Part shown: one piece after another, positions 10,557 to 19,082 of the stretch | Layout: each line of letters opens with the position of its first letter | How positions within the stretch are numbered: the stretch's first letter is position 1 | Source of the DNA: Actinobacteria bacterium IMCC19121 | Lineage (GTDB): Bacteria > Actinomycetota > Actinomycetes > Nanopelagicales > Nanopelagicaceae | DNA: 64,000 nucleotides | Assembly: GCA_002284895.1 (NCBI GenBank) | Contig: CP015605.1 | Coordinates: 1,364,001-1,428,000 of the forward strand | Direction: 5' to 3' | Notes under the pieces: generated by a model | Told to the model about the DNA's origin: nothing | What the model saw: only the letters and a program-made list of their open reading frames with translations | Databases searched by the model: none | Program-made: the position numbers and the translations under genes

Positions 10557-11369
10557 ATGGAAAGCCTTTATGGTGGCGCGCTGCACAGACGCGTAACAAT
10601 CGCCGATCTGCAAGCGGCTAAGGTCCGCGGTGAAAAATGGGCGATGCTTACTTCTTATGAGCAGATGACTGCCGAGATTTTTGATGAAGCCGGCATCCCA
10701 GTCCTTCTAGTGGGCGATAGTGCTGGAAACAATTTTCTCGGTGAAGCCAACACAATTCCTGTAACAGTCGATGAGCTAATTCCATTGACCCGCGCAGTTG
10801 TGAGAGCTTCCAAGCGCGCTTTGGTCCTTGCCGATCTGCCCTTTGGTTCCTATGAATCATCTCCAGAGCAAGCACTTGCAACTTCTACTCGCTTTTTTAA
10901 AGAGGCCGGGGCTATGGGCGTCAAAATTGAAGGTCCACATATTGCAACCGTTGAAAAATTAGTGGCCTCAGGAATTCCAGTCATGGGACATGTTGGTTTA
11001 ACACCGCAAGCCGTGCATTTATTGAGTGGTTATCGAGTCCAAGGTCGCACCGATGGTGAGGCAATTGTGCAAGCAGCACTTGCTCTTGAAAAAGCCGGGG
11101 CCTTTGCCATTGTCTTAGAGCTAGTCCCGGCTGAATTAGCGGCGAAAATTACTGCTGCCTTAAAGATCCCAACAATTGGAATTGGGGCTGGAGTTAATTG
11201 CGATGCCCAGGTTTTAGTCTGGACAGACATGATGGGCATTACAAAGAATCCACCTAAGTTGGCTAAGGCCTATAGAAATATGCGATCTGAGATGCTGGCG
11301 GCAGCTGGCGAATTTGCTGCAGATGTTAAAGCTGGTCAATTTCCAGCAGCCGAACACACTTTCAACTAA
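10557..11369 (+). CDS. panB: 3-methyl-2-oxobutanoate hydroxymethyltransferase
   Basis: First enzyme of pantothenate synthesis (270 residues, TIM barrel): transfers a hydroxymethyl group from methylene-THF to 2-oxoisovalerate. Metal Asp residues D54 (LVGDSAGNNFLG) and D93 (VLADLPFGSY) and the catalytic Glu of FAIVLELVPAELA are visible. Start ATG 10557 has a strong SD, GAGGAGAGGA. A -10-like TACCCT at 10500-10505 would give a short leader of about 45 nt. It shares 2-oxoisovalerate with leuA nearby. Confidence 0.95.
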   Translation: MESLYGGALHRRVTIADLQAAKVRGEKWAMLTSYEQMTAEIFDEAGIPVLLVGDSAGNNFLGEANTIPVTVDELIPLTRAVVRASKRALVLADLPFGSYESSPEQALATSTRFFKEAGAMGVKIEGPHIATVEKLVASGIPVMGHVGLTPQAVHLLSGYRVQGRTDGEAIVQAALALEKAGAFAIVLELVPAELAAKITAALKIPTIGIGAGVNCDAQVLVWTDMMGITKNPPKLAKAYRNMRSEMLAAAGEFAADVKAGQFPAAEHTFN

Positions 11370-11379
11370 TCTCACCCTC

Positions 11380-12672
11380 GTGGCTAAATACGCGATAGAC
11401 CTATCTCCCCTGCGCAAATCCGCTGACTTTCGCTATCTCTGGAGCGCTGGACTGATCTCGTATTTCGGCTCGATGATTACCTATGTTGCAGTTCCTTTTC
11501 AGATTAAAGAGCTCACTAACTCATATGTGGCAGTGGCCGTCAGCGGACTCGTTGAGATAGTTCCGCTGGTTATTTTTGGCCTCTATGGCGGGGTCTTAGC
11601 CGATTCCATTGATCGCAAGAAGTTAATCTGGATCACCGAAGCCCTTTCACTGCTTTTAACCGGCATTCTCTTAATCAACTCGCTGCTTGACTCCCCCAGC
11701 ATTATTTTGATTTATGTAGTCGCAGGTTTATTTGCAGCAGTGAGCGGCCTTCGACAACCTGCCATGTCTGCGGCCTTGCCCAGATTGGTTGATCATGAAG
11801 ATATGACGGCAGCCTCGGCGCTGATGAGTCTTCGCTGGCAAGCAGGTGTCATCATCGGTCCGACAATTGGCGGAGTTCTCATCTCAACTTTTTCAGTCTC
11901 TATTGGCTATGGCGCAGATATTGCAACCTTTGTTATCTCTCTTATTTTGCTAGCAATGATGAGCAATATCCCTCCCTCCAAAGAGGCCGAAAAGCCATCC
12001 CTGGCAGCCCTTTTGGATGGCATCAAATACTCCTTTGCTCGCAAGGATTTACTAGGAACGTATTTGATTGATTTGGCTGCAATGTTTTTTGCAATGCCCA
12101 CAGCCTTGATTCCTTTTTGGGCAGATCAGTTAGGGGCTGTGTGGGCACTTGGTCTGCTCTATGCCGCAGGCACCGTTGGTTCTGTTGTCATCATCCTTAC
12201 AAGTGGCTGGACGAAAAATGTTCGCTTCTATGGCCGTGCAATTATGTGGGCGGCCATGGGTTGGGGCGCAGCTATTGCTCTGGCCGGTGCCACTAATTAC
12301 CTTGCCCTGGTACTGCTTTTTCTAGCATTGGCCGGAGCATCTGACATGGTCAGTGCGCTGTTTAGATCAGCGATGTGGAATCAAACAATTCCCGATAATT
12401 TGCGTGGACGCCTTGCTGGAATCGAATTGTTGTCTTACTCACTTGGACCATTGGCCGGACAAATGCGTGCAGCTTCGATGGCTGCGGCATTTTCTTTAAC
12501 TTTTTCCGTCACTGCTGGCGGAATTATCTGCATCATTTCAGTGGCCCTACTGGCCGGTTTTTTCCCAATTTTGAGAAAATTCGACATAAAAACCGATAAA
12601 AATGCCCTCGAAAAGGCCGCTGAAAGTGAAAAATCACGCTCAAACCCTCAATCAGGGGACGAGATATCGTGA
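11380..12672 (+). CDS. MFS transporter, MFS_3/EntS-like exporter
   Basis: A 431-residue protein with about 12 transmembrane helices and the motif GGVLADSIDRKKLI between helices 2 and 3, typical of major-facilitator exporters; DHEDMTAASALMSLRWQAG and RGRLAGIELL fit the enterobactin-exporter-like (transmembrane secretion effector) group. Substrate unknown. I place the start at GTG 11380 (VAKYAIDLSPLRKS), 7 nt after TAATCT (11367-11372), because an upstream in-frame start would overlap panB and add non-matching residues. The C-terminal tail is charged and low complexity. Confidence 0.8.
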   Translation: MAKYAIDLSPLRKSADFRYLWSAGLISYFGSMITYVAVPFQIKELTNSYVAVAVSGLVEIVPLVIFGLYGGVLADSIDRKKLIWITEALSLLLTGILLINSLLDSPSIILIYVVAGLFAAVSGLRQPAMSAALPRLVDHEDMTAASALMSLRWQAGVIIGPTIGGVLISTFSVSIGYGADIATFVISLILLAMMSNIPPSKEAEKPSLAALLDGIKYSFARKDLLGTYLIDLAAMFFAMPTALIPFWADQLGAVWALGLLYAAGTVGSVVIILTSGWTKNVRFYGRAIMWAAMGWGAAIALAGATNYLALVLLFLALAGASDMVSALFRSAMWNQTIPDNLRGRLAGIELLSYSLGPLAGQMRAASMAAAFSLTFSVTAGGIICIISVALLAGFFPILRKFDIKTDKNALEKAAESEKSRSNPQSGDEIS

Positions 12673-12897
12673 TTTTGGGAAAAATTAGCGATTTTTAATA
12701 TTTTTTCGATTTTTTGCTCTATCAAATAAATTATTTAGTGAAATTTTCCGTAAATGCATAAAAAATAAATAAAAAGAATTTGCGACACGCACCTAAATAA
12801 ATGTCACAAAATGTTGGCATTTTTACCTAAATGATGTCACGCTTATCCACGAAAAGGTTTGGGTGACGGATCCGAACCATTCCGATAGGAGAAGTAC
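12673..12897 (+). other. AT-rich intergenic region upstream of the lysine-rich protein gene
   Basis: A 225-bp non-coding stretch, very AT-rich at its left (repeated cgattttt tracts near 12690-12715). No ORF of note. It should hold the promoter and leader of the gene at 12898, whose SD (TAGGAGAAG) ends just before GTG. I could not pick a convincing -35/-10 pair. Confidence 0.5.
12791..12840. repeat. Pair of short direct repeats (acctaaat..atgtcac)
   Basis: Two copies, 12791-12807 and 12825-12840, share acctaaat followed by a/g-atgtcac and are spaced 34 bp start to start, close to three helical turns. They lie in the leader/promoter region of the lysine-rich protein gene and may be a regulator site. 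Nothing more can be said from sequence. Confidence 0.4.
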
Positions 12898-13278
12898 GTG
12901 GCCGCAGCAAAGAAAGCAGCACCAAAGAAGCGCCGTAAGAAGGCAGCTGCTCCAGCAGCTCCAAAGAAGCGCCGTAAGAAGGCTGCTGCAGTAGCAGCAC
13001 CAAAGAAGCGCCGCAAGAAGGCAGCAGCAAAGAAGGCTGCTCCAAAGCGTCGTAAGAAGGCAGCAGCTAAGAAGGCTGCTCCAAAGCGTCGTAAGAAGGC
13101 AGCAGCTAAGAAGGCTGCTCCAAAGAAGCGCAAGAAGGCAGCAGCTAAGAAGGCTGCTCCAAAGCGTCGCAAGAAGGCAGCAGCTAAGAAGGCTGCTCCA
13201 AAGCGTCGCAAGAAGAAGGCAGCAGCTGCTACAGCTGCTCCAAAGAAGCGCCGTCGCAAGAAGGCAGCTGCTAAGTAA
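12898..13278 (+). CDS. Histone H1-like Lys/Ala/Arg repeat protein
   Basis: A 126-residue protein built almost entirely of Lys, Ala, Arg and Pro, with no acidic or aromatic residue. It consists of nine units around the core AAPK(K/R)RRKKAAAKK, encoded by near-identical 36-39 bp DNA repeats. It resembles the basic C-terminal tails of actinobacterial HupB and chlamydial Hc1/Hc2, but no globular HU domain is attached. It most likely coats or compacts DNA or binds RNA. Start is GTG 12898 with SD TAGGAGAAG. A strong terminator follows at 13291. Reading frame and repeats are certain; the DNA-binding role is inference from composition. Confidence 0.85.
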   Translation: MAAAKKAAPKKRRKKAAAPAAPKKRRKKAAAVAAPKKRRKKAAAKKAAPKRRKKAAAKKAAPKRRKKAAAKKAAPKKRKKAAAKKAAPKRRKKAAAKKAAPKRRKKKAAAATAAPKKRRRKKAAAK

Positions 13279-13290
13279 TTAGCAATTAAA

Positions 13291-13319
13291 AAAACCCGCC
13301 ACTTTATGTGGCGGGTTTT
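13291..13319. terminator. Bidirectional rho-independent terminator
   Basis: A 12-bp stem, aaaacccgccac / gtggcgggtttt with loop tttat, followed by a T-run on the plus strand and flanked by A-run on the other side. It ends the lysine-rich gene and also serves the convergent marR gene at 13339. Confidence 0.93.
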
Positions 13320-13338
13320 TTTTATGCAATTTTATTAT

Positions 13339-13821
13339 TTAATCATTACTACCATCTTTGCGAAGTGACTCCTCCACTCGAGTGAAAATCGTTGCTATCA
13401 CTTCTTGATCAGCCTTTGATAAATGATCCACAAATCTGTTTCGCACACTCTCCACATGATCTGGAGCTGCTGCCACAATTACTTTCCAGCCCTTGGCAGT
13501 CATCACTGCAAAGTAGCCACGTTTATCTGATGGGCATGCCTCGCGCTTTACCCAGCCAGCCTTTTCCATCACTTTCATTCGGTGCGATAAACGCGAGCGC
13601 GATAGCAAGGCAATGTCTGCGAGTTCACTCATTCGCATTTTGCGATCAGGGGCATCACTGAGAAGGGCCAAGATTTCATAGTCTGGCATTGATAAATCAT
13701 GGCTATCTAAATCACTATCTAGGGCCTCTAATAAGCGACGGCTGGCGATGATGTAACGGCGCCAGGCCTTCATTTCGGCAGTATTGAGCCACCGGGGTGC
13801 GGTAGCGTTTTGGCCTGCCAT
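13339..13821 (-). CDS. MarR family transcriptional regulator
   Basis: A 160-residue winged-helix regulator: DYEILALLSDAPDRKMRMSELADIALLSRSRLSHRMKVMEKAGWV is the HTH with recognition helix, followed by the wing KREACPSDKRGYFAVMT. It probably represses itself through a perfect 16-bp palindrome at 13842-13857. ATG 13821 lies 7 nt after TAGACT (13829-13834). It is divergent from tgt, so tgt could share the operator, though that is inference. Confidence 0.88.
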   Translation of the reverse strand: MAGQNATAPRWLNTAEMKAWRRYIIASRRLLEALDSDLDSHDLSMPDYEILALLSDAPDRKMRMSELADIALLSRSRLSHRMKVMEKAGWVKREACPSDKRGYFAVMTAKGWKVIVAAAPDHVESVRNRFVDHLSKADQEVIATIFTRVEESLRKDGSND

Positions 13822-13841
13822 AGTTATCAGTCTACGCTAAC

Positions 13842-13857
13842 AGTTGAAGCTTCAACT
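13842..13857. promoter_or_regulatory. Palindromic operator between marR and tgt
   Basis: A perfect 16-bp palindrome agttgaagcttcaact, 8 bp upstream of the marR -10-like element and 27 bp before the tgt start. Size, symmetry and position fit a MarR-family operator. Confidence 0.65.
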
Positions 13858-13884
13858 ACTTTTAATTTTAAGGAAGGTGAGCCA

Positions 13885-15126
13885 GTGAGTACGGGTTTCT
13901 CCTTTGAGATTAAATCTAGCCAAGAAGGCTCTATGGCCCGCGTTGGAACTATCACCACTCCCCACGGCGCAATCCAAACACCAGCTTTTATTCCGGTGGG
14001 AACTAAGGCCACAGTTAAAGCTGTTCTCCCAGAGGCTATGGCAGATCTTGGAGCACAAGCTCTCCTTGCAAATGCCTATCACCTCTATCTGCAACCTGGC
14101 TCTGATGTCTTAGATGAGGCCGGCGGTCTGGCCCAATTTATGAACTGGCCTGGCCCAACTATTACCGACTCTGGTGGCTTCCAAGTTTTATCCCTAGGTG
14201 TGGGATTTAAAAAAGTATTGGCGATGGATGCCCAAACATTTCGCCGAGATGATGTGATTGCAGATAACAAAGAACGCCTGGCCCATGTTGATGATGAGGG
14301 TGTGACTTTTAAATCTCATTTAGATGGCTCAATGCACCGCTTCACCCCAGAGATTTCCATGAAGGTTCAACATGAAATCGGCGCTGACATCATCTTTGCC
14401 TTTGATGAGTGCACCACTTTGCATAACACCCGCCGCTACCAAGAGTTAGCGATGGATAGAACCCTGGCGTGGGCAGTTCGTTGTTTAGATGAACATAAGC
14501 GATTAACAGATGAGCGATCTACTAAGCCCTACCAAGCCCTTTTCGGTGTTATCCAAGGGGCTCAATATGAAGACTTGCGCAAAAAAGCTGCCGGGGATTT
14601 AGGTGCACTTGTTTCATCTGGGCAGGCCTTTGATGGCTTTGGTATTGGTGGGGCGCTAGATAAAGATTCACTGGGAACAATCGTTTCTTGGGTCAATCAG
14701 GTGCTGCCAGAAAATAAACCCAAGCACTTATTGGGTATTGGCGCACCAGAAGATCTCTTTGTGGGGGTTGAAAACGGCATAGATACATTTGATTGCGTAT
14801 TAGCCTCCAGAATTGCACGAACGAGTGCTGTGTATACGATGGAAGGGCGTTTTAACCTGTCTAATAGCGCCTACAAGCGCGATTTCACGGCCATTGACGA
14901 TGAATGTGACTGTTACACATGTACGCACTACACACGGGCTTATATGCACCATGTATTCCGTGGCAAAGAAATCATCGCTGCAACCCTTGCAACTATCCAT
15001 AATGAGCGCTTTATCGTGCGCTTAGTAGATCAGATGCGACAAGCACTCCTGGATGGCAATTTCACCGAAATGAAGGCTGATTTCTTAGGCCGCTATAAGC
15101 ACCGCAGCGGCCAGTCTCGGGATTAG
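13885..15126 (+). CDS. tgt: tRNA-guanine transglycosylase
   Basis: A 413-residue TIM-barrel enzyme that exchanges guanine-34 for a queuine precursor in tRNAs with GUN anticodons. Visible: ITDSGGFQVLSLG with the substrate Asp, FGVIQGAQYEDLR, the nucleophile segment TFDCVLASRIARTS and the zinc site CDCYTCTHYTRAYMHH. Start GTG 13885 has SD GGAAGGTGA; upstream in-frame starts would overlap marR and its operator. No queuosine synthesis genes are seen nearby, so the cell may salvage the base. Confidence 0.93.
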   Translation: MSTGFSFEIKSSQEGSMARVGTITTPHGAIQTPAFIPVGTKATVKAVLPEAMADLGAQALLANAYHLYLQPGSDVLDEAGGLAQFMNWPGPTITDSGGFQVLSLGVGFKKVLAMDAQTFRRDDVIADNKERLAHVDDEGVTFKSHLDGSMHRFTPEISMKVQHEIGADIIFAFDECTTLHNTRRYQELAMDRTLAWAVRCLDEHKRLTDERSTKPYQALFGVIQGAQYEDLRKKAAGDLGALVSSGQAFDGFGIGGALDKDSLGTIVSWVNQVLPENKPKHLLGIGAPEDLFVGVENGIDTFDCVLASRIARTSAVYTMEGRFNLSNSAYKRDFTAIDDECDCYTCTHYTRAYMHHVFRGKEIIAATLATIHNERFIVRLVDQMRQALLDGNFTEMKADFLGRYKHRSGQSRD

Positions 15127-15128
15127 CT

Positions 15129-15740
15129 CTAGCGCGAAATGACTTTAGGCAGATTCCAATTGAACTTAATTGAAATCTCGCGAACTGCCACAACAGCAAC
15201 ACCTGATACCAAGGCAGTAACGGCCTCATTGATACCAAGTGAGGTCATAGCGATATAGAACATAGCCCCCGCAACCGCGCTAGTTCCCACAGTTTCACGG
15301 TGCAGCAATACTGGCTGGACTTGGCACAAAATATCTCGAAACAACCCCCCAGAAACTGCGCCAACGATTGCCAAGACCAGAGCAGCTAAAACCGGGGCAT
15401 TATGGGTGAGTGCAAACTGGGCACTAGAGACCGTTGCCACGGCAAGGCCCAATGTGTCCAGAGAAAGTGCAAAGCGCCCCACTTCTTGTTTCTTTCCAAT
15501 TGCAATTGTTATTACAACCGCTGCAATGATGGGGAAAAATAACCATGGGTGTTGAATCCACGGTGGTTGTTGGCCCATGAAAACATTGCGAAGAGTTCCA
15601 CCAGAGATAGATGCAATGGCAGCGATCAGAAGTATGCCGCCGTAATCAAGGCCTTTATTGGCTGCAACGCGAGCGCCCACTAATGCAAAAGCAAAGGTGG
15701 AGACAAGATCTAGGGCATAAACCAGAAGCTCTAAATCCAT
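15129..15740 (-). CDS. TRIC/UPF0126 family membrane protein (cation channel-like)
   Basis: A 203-residue integral membrane protein made of two homologous UPF0126 halves of three helices each (FALVGARVAANKGLDYGG with ISGGTLRNVFMG; LAVATVSSAQFAL with VSGGLFRDILC) plus a seventh helix. Bacterial members are structurally related to TRIC trimeric monovalent-cation channels. It starts 6 nt after the ABC ATPase gene stop, so the two are probably co-transcribed. It converges with tgt with 2 nt between stops. Confidence 0.85.
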   Translation of the reverse strand: MDLELLVYALDLVSTFAFALVGARVAANKGLDYGGILLIAAIASISGGTLRNVFMGQQPPWIQHPWLFFPIIAAVVITIAIGKKQEVGRFALSLDTLGLAVATVSSAQFALTHNAPVLAALVLAIVGAVSGGLFRDILCQVQPVLLHRETVGTSAVAGAMFYIAMTSLGINEAVTALVSGVAVVAVREISIKFNWNLPKVISR

Positions 15741-15746
15741 CTGTTT

Positions 15747-17396
15747 CTACTTCTTAGAAGCTAGTCGAGCCTCACGACGTACGCGCTGCTCTGCAGGATC
15801 TGGCACTGGCACAGCAGAAATCAAGCGGCGGGTGTAATCATTTTTAGGGTGCTTCAAAATCTGATCACGATCGCCTTCTTCAACGAGTAATCCATCCTGC
15901 ATTACTGCGATGCGGTGAGACAAGATGTCCACGACTGCTAAGTCATGGCTGATAAATAGACAAGCAAAGTTCAACTTACCTTGTAGTTCCTGCAGCAGGT
16001 CAAGAAATCTGGCTTGCACAGAAACATCCAACGCAGATGTTGGCTCATCGGCAATGAGTAGATCAGGAGTCAGAGCTAGTGCGCGAGCAATACCAACGCG
16101 CTGGCGCTGTCCACCTGAGAGCTCATGTGGATAGCGGTTTCGGTAGCTGCGTGGAAGCTCTACCTGATCGAGCAAATCTTCTATCTTGTGAGCAAGATCT
16201 GAACCCTTTGCAAGACCTGCCAGAAAGATTGGCTCGCCAATTGATTCACCAATTGGAAGACGTGGGTTGAGAGAGCTGGCTGGATCTTGGAAAACAATTC
16301 CAGTGTGGCGGCGAATTGAAGAGAGATCTTTCTGAGATGCATGGCTGATGTCTTTTCCAACTATCTCGATAGATCCTTCCTTGATTGGGAGAAGACCAAT
16401 GGATGCACGGCCCACAGTGGTCTTTCCTGAACCAGATTCACCCACCAAGCCAACGATTTCACCTGGATAGATTTCAAGGTTGAAGTTCTTCACTGCCACA
16501 AATGCTGGGATGCGTCCACGTTTTGGATATTCGATAGTCACATCGCTCAGCTTTAATACTGGAGCTGGCTTTGCACTTTCCTTATATGGCAGCGCACGCT
16601 TTTTAGAAGTACCAAGGCTTGGAACAGCAGCTAATAGCTGCTGGGTGTAAGGATGAACTGGCTTTTTAAAGATCTGCTCAGCAGTTCCCTTTTCAACAGT
16701 AATGCCATCTTTCATCACCAAGATCTCATCAGCCATATCTGCAACAACACCCATATCGTGAGTGATCAGAAGGATGGCTGAATTTAACTTACCTTTAAGA
16801 TCTCGCATCAAATCTAGAATTTCTGCTTGAACTGTCACATCCAGGGCCGTAGTTGGCTCATCTGCAACTAGAAGTCCTGGATCACAAGCAAGTGCTTGAG
16901 CAATCATGGCGCGCTGGCGCTGTCCACCAGAGAGTTGGTGAGGATATTTATCAATTGATTTCGCTGGATCTGGAATGTCAACCATGGTGATTAATTCAAG
17001 GGCGCGAGCATGAGCCTCTTTCGGACCCATATCAAAGTGATTACGTAAAGTTTCCATGATCTGGAAACCGATGGTGTAAACAGGGTTAAGAGCTGTCATT
17101 GGCTCCTGGAAAATGTAGGCAACTTCTTTACCGCGGAATTTGCGCAGTGTTATTGCTTTTGCATTGAGCATTTCCTGGTCTTTAACTTTAACTGATCCAC
17201 TCATGCGCGCATTAGATGCAAGCAATGACATTAAACCCAGAGCTGTAGTTGATTTACCAGAGCCTGATTCACCAACAATGGCAGTTACTTTGCCAGGTTG
17301 TAGGGACAAGTTCATATCGATAACAGCTGGATACCAAACTCCATCTACCCAGAAATCGACATTGAAATCCTTGATCTCTAAGACTGGCTTACTCAA
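15747..17396 (-). CDS. Fused double ABC ATPase of a peptide-type importer (DppD-DppF fusion)
   Basis: A 549-residue protein with two complete ATPase domains, each with Walker A (GESGSGKST), an LSGGQRQR signature (followed by AMIAQAL, then VGIARAL) and Walker B (VADEPTTALD, then IADEPTSALD). It energises the oligopeptide/nickel-type importer encoded by 17994-22610. The start is TTG 17396 with SD GGAGG at 7-nt spacing. It is separated from its permease genes by a gene on the opposite strand, so it needs its own promoter; a TACAGT element at 17420-17425 (minus) is a candidate. Confidence 0.93.
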   Translation of the reverse strand: MSKPVLEIKDFNVDFWVDGVWYPAVIDMNLSLQPGKVTAIVGESGSGKSTTALGLMSLLASNARMSGSVKVKDQEMLNAKAITLRKFRGKEVAYIFQEPMTALNPVYTIGFQIMETLRNHFDMGPKEAHARALELITMVDIPDPAKSIDKYPHQLSGGQRQRAMIAQALACDPGLLVADEPTTALDVTVQAEILDLMRDLKGKLNSAILLITHDMGVVADMADEILVMKDGITVEKGTAEQIFKKPVHPYTQQLLAAVPSLGTSKKRALPYKESAKPAPVLKLSDVTIEYPKRGRIPAFVAVKNFNLEIYPGEIVGLVGESGSGKTTVGRASIGLLPIKEGSIEIVGKDISHASQKDLSSIRRHTGIVFQDPASSLNPRLPIGESIGEPIFLAGLAKGSDLAHKIEDLLDQVELPRSYRNRYPHELSGGQRQRVGIARALALTPDLLIADEPTSALDVSVQARFLDLLQELQGKLNFACLFISHDLAVVDILSHRIAVMQDGLLVEEGDRDQILKHPKNDYTRRLISAVPVPDPAEQRVRREARLASKK

Positions 17397-17428
17397 TTGA
17401 TTGCCTCCATCTGTGAGAAACTGTACTC

Positions 17429-17992
17429 ATGAGCAATGTCGAGAAATTCCGTCCCGGCAGCGCCCTTGTAAGTGGAGCGGTTCTGATTTTTTTCTTCACC
17501 GGCTTCATTATTCAAAGTGCTATTTACGGCGGCGACATTGCCTTGACCATGCTGATCTGCAGCGCTGGAATTATCAGTGCTTACCTGCTCTTTCTCAGAC
17601 CCTACGTTTTGATCTTTGATGAGGGAATCAAGATTATTAACCCAACCAAAGAGATCACCGTTACCTGGGATCTGGTTGATCAGATCGATACCAAATACAG
17701 CATGTCCATCAGCGTTGGTGATCAAATCTTCCACGCGTGGGCCGCTCCCGCTCCAAGTCGTACTCACCAGAGACGTCTTCACAAGAGTGACCTTCTTCCC
17801 GGTGCTGATCCGCTTCGTCGTGTTGGTGACTCGTCGCGAAGTGATTCGGGTGTTTGTGCCCATATTGCCAAGTTGCGCAAGAAAAGCTTTGTCGGCGTTA
17901 GTAATTCCCAGTTCGAAGTCAGAAGCGATGTGCGCATCCTGGCTCTGGATATCGCGCTCATCGTGATTGCTCTGGCAATCGCTATTTTCTAA
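17429..17992 (+). CDS. PH-domain membrane protein of unknown role
   Basis: A 187-residue protein: two N-terminal transmembrane helices (about residues 12-55), a PH-like domain (YVLIFDEGIKIINPTKEITV with the strand WDLVDQIDTKYSMSISVG, then FHAWAAPAPSR), a charged linker and a C-terminal transmembrane helix (ILALDIALIVIALAIAIF). Actinobacteria have many such bacterial-PH proteins; function unknown. It lies between the ATPase and permease genes of the peptide importer but on the other strand, 32 bp from the ATPase start and 1 bp from the permease stop. The frame is preferred over the antisense ORF because it shows the PH pattern and membrane segments. Confidence 0.75.
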   Translation: MSNVEKFRPGSALVSGAVLIFFFTGFIIQSAIYGGDIALTMLICSAGIISAYLLFLRPYVLIFDEGIKIINPTKEITVTWDLVDQIDTKYSMSISVGDQIFHAWAAPAPSRTHQRRLHKSDLLPGADPLRRVGDSSRSDSGVCAHIAKLRKKSFVGVSNSQFEVRSDVRILALDIALIVIALAIAIF

Positions 17993-17993
17993 T

Positions 17994-19082
17994 TTAGTCA
18001 TGTGCTTGCGCCAACTTTCTAGCAGATGCTGATTCTTGGCGTTCCTTCTTAGAAATACGACGGCGCTGACGTGGATCAAAGGCATCACGCAATCCATCAC
18101 CAATGAAGTTAATACTCAAGGCGATAGAGATGATGAACAGTCCTGGATACCAAAATAGCCATGGACGAGTCGTAAATGAATCCTGATATTTGTTAATCAA
18201 AAGACCCAGTGAAACATCTGGCTCAACCACACCAAAGCCGATATAACTAAGGGCAGTTTCTAGCAAAATCGCACCTGATAGCAACAAGGTCACTGACACG
18301 ATGATCACACCAACAGCGTTAGGCAGGATGTGCTTAAAGATAATGCGGCGATTAGAGGCACCTGCAACGCGGGCAGCATCAACGAATTCACGCTCGCGAA
18401 GCGTTAAAAACTCACCGCGGACCAAACGCGATAAACCAGTCCAAGCAAAGAGGCCTAAGTAGAACGCTAGGAATATCGCTCCAAGGTTTCCGAAGTGGTA
18501 ACCCACTACAGAACCAATGATGATTGCAGGAATTGTGATGATGAAGTCTGTAAAGCGCATCAAAACTGCGTCAACTTTGCCACGGTAGTAGCCAGAGATT
18601 GAGCCAACGATTGTTCCAATAGTTCCTCCAAGGAATCCAATTACAACCATTACTGAAAGTGAGCGCTGTGTGCCCTTCATAACAAGTGAGAAGAAATCTC
18701 TTCCAATGTCATCCTGGCCAAATGGGTGATCTCCTAAGCCAATTCCATTTCCGCCTAAAGCTTTAGGAAGAAGTGAAATCGTCGGGCAACCCACTGTGTC
18801 ATTAGGGCAATCTCCATAACGAAGATCAGGAATATCCTCTGGTGACCACTTCCACCAACCCTTCACATGCCAGATACCTAGGAATCTAAAATCAAGGGCA
18901 GTAAATACAAAGACCACAATAAATAAAATAACGCCGAGTGAAAATACTGCCGCGCGGTGGCGGAAGAAGCGACGGCGAACAATCTGTCCCTGGCTTAATC
19001 CTTCAATTTCCTTGTTGGCAATTGCGTTCTCACCAGATGAATTAACTTCTGCATTCTGGGCAGCTTTTTTCTTGAAAATCAT
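17994..19082 (-). CDS. Peptide-type ABC importer permease (DppC/OppC-like)
   Basis: A 362-residue inner permease. A cytosolic N terminus precedes the first helix (VFSLGVILFIVVFVFTALDF); the extracytoplasmic loop contains LGDHPFGQDDIGRDFFS, typical of OppC; the EAA loop EFVDAARVAGASNRRIIFKH contacts the ATPase. The start overlaps the DppB-like gene stop (TAATG). It forms the importer with the genes at 19082 and 20766. Confidence 0.92.
   Translation of the reverse strand: MIFKKKAAQNAEVNSSGENAIANKEIEGLSQGQIVRRRFFRHRAAVFSLGVILFIVVFVFTALDFRFLGIWHVKGWWKWSPEDIPDLRYGDCPNDTVGCPTISLLPKALGGNGIGLGDHPFGQDDIGRDFFSLVMKGTQRSLSVMVVIGFLGGTIGTIVGSISGYYRGKVDAVLMRFTDFIITIPAIIIGSVVGYHFGNLGAIFLAFYLGLFAWTGLSRLVRGEFLTLREREFVDAARVAGASNRRIIFKHILPNAVGVIIVSVTLLLSGAILLETALSYIGFGVVEPDVSLGLLINKYQDSFTTRPWLFWYPGLFIISIALSINFIGDGLRDAFDPRQRRRISKKERQESASARKLAQAHD

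Noticed and set aside
12843-13259. 138-residue minus-strand ORF (RRFGAAFLAAAF repeats)
   Set aside because: Antisense reading of the lysine-rich repeat gene; the plus strand has SD, GTG start and terminator.
17393-18103. 236-residue minus-strand ORF antisense to the PH-domain gene
   Set aside because: Its sequence has no recognisable domain and it overlaps the OppC-like gene end. The plus-strand frame has transmembrane segments and the PH pattern.
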